A stretch of 64,000 bases of DNA from an uncultured Eggerthellaceae bacterium. Lineage in GTDB: Bacteria > Actinomycetota > Coriobacteriia > Coriobacteriales > Eggerthellaceae. The stretch covers positions 248,001 through 312,000 of the forward strand of contig CAKTTY010000001.1 in the NCBI GenBank assembly GCA_934617065.1, in the 5' to 3' direction. The position numbers and the translations under genes are program-made. Of this stretch, positions 42,327 through 50,408 are shown piece after piece (the stretch's first letter is position 1; each line of letters starts with the position of its first letter). The notes beneath the pieces are model-generated. The model was given only the letters and a program-made list of their open reading frames with translations. It ran no database searches and was not told where the DNA came from.

Positions 42327-43091
42327 ATGAGTGTTTTCGAAAACTTCGTTTCGGGTATTACAGGCGGCGATTTGCTGGGAAAGCTAATCGTGGCAATAAT
42401 CCTGGTGTGCGCTATTGCGGTTGTTTCTCATGTGCTAGTAAAGTGGCTGCGTCATATCATGCAGCGCGACGACACTTCTATTCCCCAAAGCTCCATTTTT
42501 ATCAATATCATGCGCGGTATCGTGTGGGGTTTGGGCTGCTGCTTTGTCTTAGATACGTGCTTCAACGTGAATATGTCGGCGCTTATAGCCGCTCTGGGCG
42601 TTGGAGGCATCGCCCTTTCTCTCGGTTTCCAGGACACGCTTTCAAACCTCATTGGCGGTGTGCAGATATCTTTCATGAAGATCGTTAAGCCGGGCGACAA
42701 CATTCAGGTTGGTTCAAGCAAGGGAGTGGTGCAGGACGTTACGTGGCGTCACGCGACCATCAAGAACCGCTTGGGCGAAACGGTAATCATCCCCAATTCG
42801 GTAATTTCGAAAAATGCGGTAGTGCACCTGCCGCCACCAGAGCGCGTGTCGGTTCCCTTTGTTGCAACTACGTGTGAAGATCTGGATGCGGTTGCTGGGG
42901 AAGTTGAAAAGGTTGCTCATGATATCGCCCTTGAGCATACGAGTATCGTAAAAGAACCCTCGGTTCTATTCACTGAGATTACCGAAGGGGGCTTGGCGGG
43001 CAAGGTTGTTCTTGAGATAGAGGACGCCGATCAGGCAACACCCGTATCAGATGCAATTACACGTGCAATAGCTCCCTTGGTGAGAGCCTAA
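42327..43091 (+). CDS. Small-conductance mechanosensitive channel (MscS family)
   Basis: 254 residues. Two N-terminal helices precede the pore helix region LIAALGVGGIALSLGFQDTLSNLIGGVQISFMKIVKPGD, which carries the Gly/Ala packing pattern of MscS TM3 and the following beta domain. VTWRHATIKNRLGETVIIPNSVISKNAV is the conserved MscS core. It opens under membrane tension to release solutes. It is a single gene. Confidence 0.93.
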   Translation: MSVFENFVSGITGGDLLGKLIVAIILVCAIAVVSHVLVKWLRHIMQRDDTSIPQSSIFINIMRGIVWGLGCCFVLDTCFNVNMSALIAALGVGGIALSLGFQDTLSNLIGGVQISFMKIVKPGDNIQVGSSKGVVQDVTWRHATIKNRLGETVIIPNSVISKNAVVHLPPPERVSVPFVATTCEDLDAVAGEVEKVAHDIALEHTSIVKEPSVLFTEITEGGLAGKVVLEIEDADQATPVSDAITRAIAPLVRA

Positions 43092-43697
43092 GCATACTTC
43101 TAGAACACGTTCAATATTCAGTTTTGAAATAATCTGAATCTATTTCCTAATCTATAACTCCCATGAATAGAACAGCGTTACTGTTTATTGTGATGGTGAT
43201 GGATTTACCAATTTGAGAACGCTGCTCAAATTTGCAAAAACTAGTATTGACCTGCATAGATAGCAACAGAAAATGAGTTGTTAACAAGCGTTCTATTGAT
43301 CACTTATTACGTATTATGCGCAGGTCACGCTCTTTATAGTTTTTTGTTATTCAAAAAAACAAAAAGTTGTTTGCGATAACTGCACACGAACCTGAAAATG
43401 GGTATTCGGAAGTCGCGCTTCGGTTCGTTTGTTGGGTTGAACGGATTGAAGCAAGCCTGGTTTCGTTCAGTAGGGTGAAACGGAGCAAGGTACGCCGGGT
43501 TTCGTTAATTGGGTGGAACGAACCGGCATTTTTAGGGGAAAGGCCTTCGGGCCTTAAAAAGACTTCTATGGAGTAAGAGTTTACGAAAAACAATTGAGGG
43601 TAATGAAGGGAATCCCTTTGCTTGGGGGCAAGGGGAGCAAGTTGTCTTGCGCCCAGGGAGTGCAAGGCAAGAAAAATGAAAGGAAGGTAGGTGCAAT
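43092..43697. other. Long leader/intergenic region before the first MFS carrier
   Basis: About 600 bases without a supported gene. The first half is AT-rich with several dyads (TCTAGAACACGTTC near 43100). The second half holds three tandem hairpin repeats and a TTCG-capped hairpin, listed separately. It looks like a structured 5' leader for the MFS gene. Confidence 0.5.
43421..43560 (+). repeat. Three tandem hairpin repeats plus a TTCG-capped hairpin
   Basis: Units at about 43421-43456, 43457-43494 and 43495-43528 share GGTTTCGTT - loop containing GGGTGG or GGGTTG - AACG or GAAAC, so each can fold as a stem-loop with a GGGT loop. A further stem AAGGCC-TTCG-GGCCTT with outer T5/A5 follows at 43531-43560. 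It lacks a T tract, so it is not a terminator. Confidence 0.6.
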
Positions 43698-45113
43698 ATG
43701 TCCGACGCAATGCAAAGCTCGTATCACGGCATCGCAGCACGTCTTGACCGTATGCCTATCACTGGCTTCCACAAGAAGATCTTGTGGCTGCTCGCCGGTA
43801 TCACGTTCTGCGACTCCGTAGATATGGCCGTTGGCGGTCCTATCGGTATGGTTCTTCAGTCCACCTATGATGCTGCTGGCAATCAGTGGATGACCTTGGA
43901 GCAGTTCGCACTGTTCAACTCTATTACCATGATCGGCTACCTCATCGGTGGTCTTATGGCAGGTGCCCTCTCCGACGGCATCGGCCGCAAGAAGGCAGTT
44001 CTCATCTGCGGTTCTATCTTCACCGTGTTCTGCTTCGTTGCTGCAGGCGCTCCTGACGCAACGTTCCTGACCGGCTGCCGCTTCTTCATGGGTCTGGGCC
44101 TTGGCGCTGCGTTCCCCGCAGGCTACTCCGCCCTCACCGAGTTCACGCCTCCTACGAAGCGCGGTAAGTACCAGTCCTACGTTGGCCTGATCGCTAACTG
44201 CGGTACCCTCGTTGCTTCCGCTATGAACATGGTTGTTCTGCCCATGCTTGGCTGGCGCCCCGTGTTCGTTATCTGCGGTATTGTTGGTGCTGCTGTTGTA
44301 ATCCTCTGCTTCGTATTCCTCGAGGAATCTCCTCGTTGGTTGGCAATGAAGGGTCAGACCGAAAAGGCAGACAAGATTGTTTCCAACATCGAGGCAAAGA
44401 CTGCTGCTAAGGGCATCGACGTTCCCGCTGTTCCCGAGGAAGAAATCCAGCGTCGTGAGAACGCTGAGGTAGTTAAGGATCTGCCGTGGTCGTTCCTCTT
44501 CAAGAAGAGCATGATCACCCGTACCCTTACCGCTATGTTCCTCTGCTTCGTTATGAACGTTCTGGTTTACACGGTTATTTCCTGGACGCCTACCATCTTG
44601 AAGGCAAACGGCTTCGATCCTCACATGTCCACGGTTCTCACCGTTGTTATGCAGCTCGGTATTCCTGTTGGCGTTGGCGCTCTTACCTTCTACGTTGAGA
44701 AGGTTAACCGCAAGACCATCCTGATCGTAACCTACGTTTTGATCGCAATCATCGGTCCTGTATGGGCTTCCCTGCCGACCGACAACACTGCGCTCATCAT
44801 GTTCGTTGGCTTCCTGCTCTGCGTCTGCACCTTCACCAACTCCGTTACCACCGCAGCTATCTACCTGTCCGAGCCTTTCCCGACGGCTTGCCGTATCCGC
44901 GGCGCTGGTGTTGCTAACGCCTTCGGTCGTCTGGGTGGTATCTTCAGCCCCATGTGGATCGCATTCTTCATGGGCACCTCGCTCGGCACCACCGGCGTAT
45001 TCATCATCAACGCTTGCCTGGCTATCTTCATGGCAATCTGGCTGGCTATCTTCGGTGTTGAGACTCGCGGCCGTACGCTCGAGGACATCACCAAGGGTCT
45101 GCTCGACGACTAG
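43698..45113 (+). CDS. MFS transporter, sugar/aromatic-acid porter type (copy 1)
   Basis: 471 residues, twelve predicted helices. MFS loop 2-3 motif GALSDGIGRKKAVLICGS, TM4-5 RFFMGLGLGAAFPAGYSALTEFTPPTKRGKY, and the porter motif LEESPRWLAMKG in the central loop match the family that includes NiaP, PcaK and shikimate/quinate carriers. The N-terminal YHGIAARLDRMPITGFHKK also resembles aromatic-acid:H+ symporters. It is nearly identical over long stretches to the copy at 46736. A LysR gene follows directly. The neighbouring YdiB-type dehydrogenases suggest a hydroaromatic acid substrate, which is inference. Confidence 0.88.
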   Translation: MSDAMQSSYHGIAARLDRMPITGFHKKILWLLAGITFCDSVDMAVGGPIGMVLQSTYDAAGNQWMTLEQFALFNSITMIGYLIGGLMAGALSDGIGRKKAVLICGSIFTVFCFVAAGAPDATFLTGCRFFMGLGLGAAFPAGYSALTEFTPPTKRGKYQSYVGLIANCGTLVASAMNMVVLPMLGWRPVFVICGIVGAAVVILCFVFLEESPRWLAMKGQTEKADKIVSNIEAKTAAKGIDVPAVPEEEIQRRENAEVVKDLPWSFLFKKSMITRTLTAMFLCFVMNVLVYTVISWTPTILKANGFDPHMSTVLTVVMQLGIPVGVGALTFYVEKVNRKTILIVTYVLIAIIGPVWASLPTDNTALIMFVGFLLCVCTFTNSVTTAAIYLSEPFPTACRIRGAGVANAFGRLGGIFSPMWIAFFMGTSLGTTGVFIINACLAIFMAIWLAIFGVETRGRTLEDITKGLLDD

Positions 45114-45156
45114 TCGTTAAAGCTTCGATCCACCCATCGAGCACATAGCTACCCAC

Positions 45157-45189
45157 GAACGGGACCTCCATAGGGGGTCCCGTTTTGTT
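45157..45189 (+). terminator. Terminator after MFS copy 1
   Basis: ACGGGACC / GGTCCCGT stem followed by TTTGTT. Confidence 0.85.
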
Positions 45190-45212
45190 ATAGTGGGAAA
45201 GGTTCATTTGCG

Positions 45213-45252
45213 ATGAAAACCAATAGTGAGGGTCTATAGTTTGGGTTTTCAT
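45213..45252 (+). promoter_or_regulatory. LysR-type dyad before the first LysR gene
   Basis: Perfect 9-bp inverted repeat ATGAAAACC - 22 bases - GGTTTTCAT ending 24 bases before the LysR ATG. Long-spaced dyads at this position are typical autoregulatory sites of LysR regulators. Confidence 0.6.
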
Positions 45253-45276
45253 TGCTGTAATGGAGGGAAACGCTGC

Positions 45277-46203
45277 ATGAAGCTTGATCACCTACGTTAT
45301 TTTGATCGTCTGGCCGATATGTTGAGTTACACCAACGCGGCTAAATCGCTCTACATTGCTCAGCCAACTCTTTCTGCTGCAATTAAGCGTATGGAGCAAG
45401 AGGTGGGACTTACGCTGTTCCGTCGTGCTGAGGGGGTGGCGTCGGGCGTTGAGCTTACCGAACAGGGCCGAATTTTCCACGAATACGTAGTTCAGGCGCT
45501 TGAGTGCTACGACACCGGTTTGAATTTGGCCCTTGAATCCCAGAATGAATCAGACAGCTTGCTGCGACTTGGAACGGTATATTCCATGAAGGGCCGTTTT
45601 TGGTCTCGGGCTATCGATGACTTTATTAATCAGTGGGGGAGTTTGCCTCATTTCCATATGGAGCAGGCGTATTCTGCCGAGTTGGCAAAGCAGCTTAAAA
45701 GCCGTGAAATCGATGTTGCGTTTGCCGCTATGACGCCTGAAGCCGCAGGGCTCAACCATGTTCATGTGTGGTCGCAATCGCTTGTGGCTTGCGTTAACAT
45801 CGAAAACCCTCTGGCGCAGCGAACTTCCATCACGTTAGACGAACTGAAGGACGAACGCTTACTTACTTATAGTGTGAAATCTTCAGTTTCGCCAAGCATC
45901 GATGAGCTGTTCGGCTCAAGGATGAAAGAATTCAATGTGGTTCGCAGCTTTGACGATGAGCTTTCGCTTTCATCGTTCGTTTCTTCCCATTCGAACAATG
46001 TGGCAGTTATGGTGTACTCCATCCTTGTTAACGCCTTTGATGACGTGGTGTGTATTCCTATCGCCGATGCTCCTGCTGATTTCCATAAGATTTATCTCAT
46101 GAGCCGAAACGAGTCCCATTCCAAGATTGTCGGTGATTTTATCGACTTCATGAGTTCGTACGAGTTTCCGGACATTTTTGCAGAGTCGCGCAACGCGCTG
46201 TAG
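45277..46203 (+). CDS. LysR family transcriptional regulator (copy 1)
   Basis: 308 residues from the ATG after TGGAGGG. The N-terminal winged HTH is LRYFDRLADMLSYTNAAKSLYIAQPTLSAAIKRMEQEVGLTLFRR, and an effector domain follows (MEQAYSAELAKQLKSREIDVAFA). These regulators are tetramers that respond to a small molecule, often the substrate of the adjacent pathway. It lies between the two near-identical MFS carriers and is similar in length and sequence to the second LysR at 51454. Confidence 0.92.
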   Translation: MKLDHLRYFDRLADMLSYTNAAKSLYIAQPTLSAAIKRMEQEVGLTLFRRAEGVASGVELTEQGRIFHEYVVQALECYDTGLNLALESQNESDSLLRLGTVYSMKGRFWSRAIDDFINQWGSLPHFHMEQAYSAELAKQLKSREIDVAFAAMTPEAAGLNHVHVWSQSLVACVNIENPLAQRTSITLDELKDERLLTYSVKSSVSPSIDELFGSRMKEFNVVRSFDDELSLSSFVSSHSNNVAVMVYSILVNAFDDVVCIPIADAPADFHKIYLMSRNESHSKIVGDFIDFMSSYEFPDIFAESRNAL

Positions 46204-46374
46204 GCTTCCTTTGCGTTGTGTCTTCTGCAGCAGGAATGGTGGGTATGCAACTGAGACGATTTAGCGAGAAACAGCGTTTTTGCGGATTGATGCCACCATT
46301 TCCAGAAGCTATCATGTAGCGATTTAGGAGCAGTTTGCGGTGCTGCCGGGATCGCTTAAAGACCATCCCAATCC

Positions 46375-46408
46375 AGGAGCGCAGCATAAGCTGCGCTCCT
46401 GTTGTTTT
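46375..46408 (+). terminator. Terminator after LysR copy 1
   Basis: Perfect 11-bp stem AGGAGCGCAGC / GCTGCGCTCCT with a 4-base loop, then GTTGTTTT. Confidence 0.8.
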
Positions 46409-46444
46409 ACCCTGCAAATGCCAGCTGTAAGGCCATCCATTATT

Positions 46445-46544
46445 GTTCATGAACACGTTCATGAACTGGGTAAATAGTTTTTCGTAATTGCTCATGAACA
46501 TGGCGGCGTTTTTGCTATTGGCTGCAATGAACCTGTTCATTAAC
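46445..46544 (+). promoter_or_regulatory. Cluster of GTTCATGAAC palindromes upstream of MFS copy 2
   Basis: Perfect GTTCATGAAC at 46445-46454 and 46457-46466 (12 bp centre to centre), GCTCATGAAC at 46490-46499 and GTTCATTAAC at 46535-46544, the last two with one mismatch. Repetition of one 10-bp palindrome in 100 bp points to cooperative regulator binding. The protein is unknown. Confidence 0.65.
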
Positions 46545-46735
46545 AATGGACTTGTAGCTGGATTGGGCTGCTGACCGACGCTGCGATCAGGTTATTCCCT
46601 GAAGAGGGGTAGATGGTCAAGAGCCCACTTCGCTATCGAAGATCTATCGGGGGATCGATCTTCGAAGTCCTCTCGAAAACGAGAGGGGAGGGAAAGCCCC
46701 AAATGGCAGGGGCACGAATAGAAAGAAGGTGGGTT

Positions 46736-48154
46736 ATGAGTTCCGAAGCACAAACTTCCTATCATGGTATTGCTGCTCGTTTGGACCGCATCCCAATCAC
46801 CGGCATGCACAGAAAGGTTCTGTGGTTGCTGGCAGGCATTACGTTCTGCGACTCGGTTGACATGGGTGTTGGTGGCCCGATTGGTGCAGTGCTCCAGTCA
46901 ACCTATGACGCCGCTGGCAATCAGTGGATGACCTTGGAACAGTTCGCACTGTTCAACTCAATTACCATGATCGGCTACCTGGTTGGTGGCCTCATGGCAG
47001 GCGCTCTTTCTGACGGTATTGGCCGTAAGAAGGCAGTTCTCATCTGCGGTTCTATCTTTACCGCATTCTGCTTCGTTGCAGCAGGTTCCCCCGACGCAAC
47101 GTTCCTGACCGGCTGCCGCTTCTTCATGGGTCTGGGCCTTGGCGCTGCATTCCCCGCAGGCTACTCTGCCCTCACCGAGTTCACGCCTCCCACGAAGCGT
47201 GGTAAGTACCAGTCCTACGTTGGCCTGATCGCTAACTGCGGTACTTTGGTTGCTTCCGCTATGAACATGATCGTTCTGCCTATGCTTGGCTGGCGCCCCG
47301 TGTTCGTTATCTGCGGTATCTTGGGTACAGCAGTCGTAATTGCTTGCTTCTTCTTCCTTGAGGAATCTCCTCGTTGGTTGGCAATGAAGGGTCGCACCGA
47401 CGAAGCAAACAAGATCTGCTGCGAATTTGAAACTAGCGCTGAGAAAATGACTGGCTCCAAGCTCGAGCCTGTAACTCAGGAAGAAATCCAGCGTCGTGTT
47501 GACGAGGGTGAGGTTAAGGAGCTTCCTTGGGCATTCCTCTTCAAGAAGAAGATGCTTGCTCGTACCCTTACCGCAATGCTTCTTTGCTTCACGATGAACG
47601 TGCTGGTATATACCATCATTTCCTGGACTCCTTCCATCCTGAAGGCGAACGGCTTCGATGTTCATCTGGCAACCACGATGACCGTTGTTATGCAGCTCGG
47701 TATCCCAGTAGGCGTTGGCGCTCTTACCTTCTACGTTGAGAAGGTAAACCGCAAGACCATCCTGATCGTAACCTACGTTCTGGTAGCAATCCTCGGTCCT
47801 ATCTGGGCAATGCTCCCAACCGACCAGCCCGCGCTCGTAATGTTCTTCGGCTTCCTGATCTGCGTCTGCACCTTCACGAACTCCGTTACCACTTCGGCGA
47901 TCTACCTGTCCGAGCCTTTCCCGACGGCCTGCCGTATCCGCGGCGCCGGTGTTGCTAACGCCTTCGGCCGCCTGGGTGGCATCCTGAGCCCTATGTGGAT
48001 TGCGTTCTTCATGACCACCACCCTGGGCACCACCGGCTGCTACATCATCAACTCTGCGTTGGCCATCTTCACTGCAGTTTGGCTGGCTATCTTCGGTGTT
48101 GAGACTCGCGGTCGTACGCTCGAGGACATCACCAAGGGTCTGCTTGACGACTAG
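46736..48154 (+). CDS. MFS transporter, sugar/aromatic-acid porter type (copy 2)
   Basis: 472 residues from the ATG after GAAGGTGGG; the open frame begins 41 codons earlier. Same topology and motifs as copy 1 (SDGIGRKKAVLICGS, TEFTPPTKRGKYQSYVG, EESPRWLAMKG, C-terminal VETRGRTLEDITKGLLDD). Differences concentrate in the central cytoplasmic loop (EFETSAEKMTGSKLEP) and a few helices. The pair looks like a recent duplication with separate control regions. A VOC protein gene follows. Confidence 0.88.
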   Translation: MSSEAQTSYHGIAARLDRIPITGMHRKVLWLLAGITFCDSVDMGVGGPIGAVLQSTYDAAGNQWMTLEQFALFNSITMIGYLVGGLMAGALSDGIGRKKAVLICGSIFTAFCFVAAGSPDATFLTGCRFFMGLGLGAAFPAGYSALTEFTPPTKRGKYQSYVGLIANCGTLVASAMNMIVLPMLGWRPVFVICGILGTAVVIACFFFLEESPRWLAMKGRTDEANKICCEFETSAEKMTGSKLEPVTQEEIQRRVDEGEVKELPWAFLFKKKMLARTLTAMLLCFTMNVLVYTIISWTPSILKANGFDVHLATTMTVVMQLGIPVGVGALTFYVEKVNRKTILIVTYVLVAILGPIWAMLPTDQPALVMFFGFLICVCTFTNSVTTSAIYLSEPFPTACRIRGAGVANAFGRLGGILSPMWIAFFMTTTLGTTGCYIINSALAIFTAVWLAIFGVETRGRTLEDITKGLLDD

Positions 48155-48187
48155 CTGACATACGCTGAGAAATCAGCCCTCTCTCTG

Positions 48188-48219
48188 GAACGGGGCCCGG
48201 GGCGGCCCCGTTCTTTTTG
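48188..48219 (+). terminator. Terminator after MFS copy 2
   Basis: GAACGGGG / CCCCGTTC stem then TTTTT. Confidence 0.92.
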
Positions 48220-48378
48220 GTAGAGCTGTCCGGGCATAGCAGCTGCGTAGTAAATACAGAGCCTTTCATCTTGGGTTATGATGCGAAAAGAACTGGGCTT
48301 AATTCCCGGAAATGTCACTCGAGGGAATTTCACCTAGATCGGTGAAAGATAGAGAAGCGAATTATAGGAGGGGTTTGG

Positions 48379-48867
48379 ATGAGTGCAGAAAATGCAAAGG
48401 AAATGGTTGAGCTTCTTGGCGATATCACGCAAGTGGGCATTGTCATCGAAGACATGGAAAAAGCCAAGGCGGGTATGTTAAAGGTGTTTGGCCTCAAGCC
48501 CGATGCAGAAAGTGACAATCTCTACAAGAAGACGTGGTATCGCGGAGAGATTATCGATGCGCCAGTAAAAGCCGCATTCTATAACCAGCTGAATGTTCAG
48601 TTGGAGTTTTTGCAGCCGGTAGGAGATACCGACACTATTTGGCACGACTATCTTGATGAGGGTTTCCGCAAGCACGGTCATGCCCTTCATCATCTACGCT
48701 TTGATGTTGAAGACAACGACGAGGTTACTAAAGCCATGGAGGAGCGCGGTATTGCCAAGTATATGGAAGGCAAATCGCTCGTTGACCCTACGGCGACATT
48801 TACGTACTACGACTCGGTAGAGGCTCTGGGCTTCATCATTGAGGCGGTGACCAAGTCCAAGGAGTAG
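48379..48867 (+). CDS. VOC (glyoxalase/epimerase fold) metalloprotein
   Basis: 162 residues from an ATG after AGGAGGGG. The two beta-alpha-beta-beta-beta modules are ITQVGIVIEDMEKAKAGMLKVFGL and HALHHLRFDVEDNDEVTKAMEERGI. Likely metal ligands Q18, E76, H104/H105 and E155 match the Q/E/H/E set of glyoxalase I and epimerases. The fold supports isomerisation, epimerisation or dioxygenation; the reaction here is unknown. VOC domains also occur in dehydroshikimate dehydratases of the QuiC type. Its place in the hydroaromatic region makes a dehydration or isomerisation role plausible but unproven. Confidence 0.82.
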   Translation: MSAENAKEMVELLGDITQVGIVIEDMEKAKAGMLKVFGLKPDAESDNLYKKTWYRGEIIDAPVKAAFYNQLNVQLEFLQPVGDTDTIWHDYLDEGFRKHGHALHHLRFDVEDNDEVTKAMEERGIAKYMEGKSLVDPTATFTYYDSVEALGFIIEAVTKSKE

Positions 48868-48954
48868 GCTTCCTTCGCTTGCTCTATCTAGCGACTCGGC
48901 TCTATAGAGCTAATCGCATAGATCAAGTAACTTAATAAGCAAAATCGAATCTAC

Positions 48955-48986
48955 AAGCTCACGACTTGCGTCGTGAGCTTTTCTTA
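48955..48986 (+). terminator. Terminator after the VOC gene
   Basis: Perfect 11-bp stem AAGCTCACGAC / GTCGTGAGCTT with TTCTTATT. Confidence 0.9.
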
Positions 48987-49008
48987 TTGTGAAACATAAT
49001 CAGAAACC

Positions 49009-49051
49009 TATGGTTGATCACCTAAAACCATACTATTGCATTATGTAATAG
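49009..49051 (+). promoter_or_regulatory. Two dyads upstream of the first Gfo/Idh gene
   Basis: TATGGTT - 10 bases - AACCATA at 49009-49032, followed at once by CTATT - 9 bases - AATAG at 49033-49051. Adjacent dyads about 100 bases before the start suit a LysR-type activator site. Confidence 0.55.
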
Positions 49052-49150
49052 TTAGCTCTTGAGCAGGAGTTAACACTATTGGATTCAATCGAAACCCGAC
49101 CGCATAATCAAAGTTGTCAGAGGGGATAACACCTAAGGAAGGGGATTCTG

Positions 49151-50194
49151 ATGGATAAGATTAAGCTTGCGGTTCTCGGTTTGAACCAGGGCTCTAAAAT
49201 CGCTCGCGATGCAAAGGCAAACCCGGAAATCGAACTGGTTGCTGTTGCAGGTTTCGGCGATCACGATGTAAAGGTTGCGGAAGAACTCGGCGTTCCTCTG
49301 TATAACGACTATACGTTGCTTCTCAAGCAGGAAGACCTGGATGCAGTTGCTATTGCGCTGCCTAATACGCTCCATGTTCAGTCCACCGAGTTGGCTCTTG
49401 CCGCCGGTATCAAGAACATCTTGCTCGAGAAGCCCATCGCAAACACCGTTGAAGAGGCAGAACACATCATCAAGATCTGCGAAGACGCTGGTGCAACGCT
49501 CCTGGTTGGCCACCATCGCCGCTCTTCGAATCGCTACCAACTGCTTCGCCAGGTTATCGACTCGGGCAAGCTCGGCAAGATCGTCGGCATTCAGTCGAAC
49601 TACGCTATCGCAAAGCCGCATGAGTACTTTGACGTTGAATGGCACACCAAGAAGGGCTCGGGTCCTCTTTTGATCAACGCTATTCACGATTTCGACGATC
49701 TGAACTTCGTAACGGGAATGAAGCCCACCAAGGTATATGCTGCGGCTCGCAACACCATCCGAGGAAACGAAGTTGAGGATTCCGTATCCGCTGTTGTTGA
49801 GTACGAGGGTGGCGTAACTGCTAGCTACTTTGTATCCGACGGAACTCCTGGTCCTTGGAACTACGACTTGGCAGCTGAGGAGAACACCTTCTTCACCATG
49901 TGCCCTGGCGAAAACAGCATGCGTGTATTCGGCACCAAGGGTTCGTTCGGCTTCCCGAATATGGATCTGTACTATCAGGACGACGACGCCTACGGTTGGT
50001 TGCAGCCCATCAAGCACGAGCACTTCGACGTTGAGAAGAACGATCCGATGACTGCTGAACTTGAGCACTTCGTAGATCTGTGCTTGGGACGCGAAACCAC
50101 TCCGCGTTGCACCGGCGATAATGCGCTCGATACCCTCAAAGTAATCAACGCAATTCAGAAATCCGCCGAAGACGAAACTCCGGTGAAGCTCTAA
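49151..50194 (+). CDS. Gfo/Idh/MocA family oxidoreductase (copy 1)
   Basis: 347 residues after AAGGAAGGGG. The Rossmann start LAVLGLNQGSKIARDAK replaces the usual GxGxxG by GLNQG. It has LLEKPIAN (EKP, catalytic Lys94), HHRRSSNRY, and a catalytic-region H179-x-x-D182 in NAIHDFDDLN, where the family's Asp before His is Asn. Relatives oxidise or reduce hydroxyls on sugars and cyclitols with NAD(P). It forms a pair with the YdiB-type dehydrogenase just downstream, mirrored by a second Gfo/YdiB pair at 54-56.6 kb. A cyclohexane polyol or hydroaromatic acid is a reasonable substrate guess. Confidence 0.88.
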   Translation: MDKIKLAVLGLNQGSKIARDAKANPEIELVAVAGFGDHDVKVAEELGVPLYNDYTLLLKQEDLDAVAIALPNTLHVQSTELALAAGIKNILLEKPIANTVEEAEHIIKICEDAGATLLVGHHRRSSNRYQLLRQVIDSGKLGKIVGIQSNYAIAKPHEYFDVEWHTKKGSGPLLINAIHDFDDLNFVTGMKPTKVYAAARNTIRGNEVEDSVSAVVEYEGGVTASYFVSDGTPGPWNYDLAAEENTFFTMCPGENSMRVFGTKGSFGFPNMDLYYQDDDAYGWLQPIKHEHFDVEKNDPMTAELEHFVDLCLGRETTPRCTGDNALDTLKVINAIQKSAEDETPVKL

Positions 50195-50245
50195 GCCTTC
50201 TCTCTGGTGTGCTTTGCTTTACTCCAAGCAAAGTATGGCTATTGC

Positions 50246-50280
50246 CCCTCCCGGGCTGCCACCCAACAAGCCCGGGAGGG
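50246..50280 (+). promoter_or_regulatory. Very stable hairpin after Gfo copy 1
   Basis: Perfect 12-bp stem CCCTCCCGGGCT / AGCCCGGGAGGG with an 11-base loop and no direct T run; CCTCCCTTTT follows 7 bases later. It could be a terminator, an attenuator or an RNA-stability element. Confidence 0.6.
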
Positions 50281-50355
50281 AATTACCTCCCTTTTAAATC
50301 TCTTTATTACCATTGGGGTTTTCAACACCCCCCCCTAATAACTGCTTGCTCCAGA

Positions 50356-50390
50356 GGTGGTGGGCGTTGCACGAAGCCCACCACCTTCTC
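50356..50390 (+). promoter_or_regulatory. Hairpin abutting the ribosome site of the YdiB-type gene
   Basis: Perfect 10-bp stem GGTGGTGGGC / GCCCACCACC then TTCTCTCC, ending about 20 bases before the ATG and next to the GAAAGGA ribosome site. It is positioned for attenuation or for terminating upstream transcripts. Confidence 0.6.
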
Positions 50391-50408
50391 TCCTGAAAGG
50401 ATATTGTC

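Larger units (their letters stand above)
46204..46735. other. Control region between LysR copy 1 and MFS copy 2
   Basis: About 530 bases without a supported gene. It holds a terminator (46375-46408), a cluster of four TTCATGAAC-type palindromes (46445-46544), and about 190 bases of leader before the MFS start. Confidence 0.55.

Noticed and set aside
43540..43555. Intrinsic terminator before MFS copy 1
   Set aside because: The AAGGCC-TTCG-GGCCTT hairpin is followed by A residues on the plus strand, so it cannot act as a standard terminator there.
43367..43576. 69-codon plus-strand frame in the MFS leader
   Set aside because: It coincides with the hairpin repeats, its protein repeats follow from the DNA repeats, and it lacks a ribosome site.
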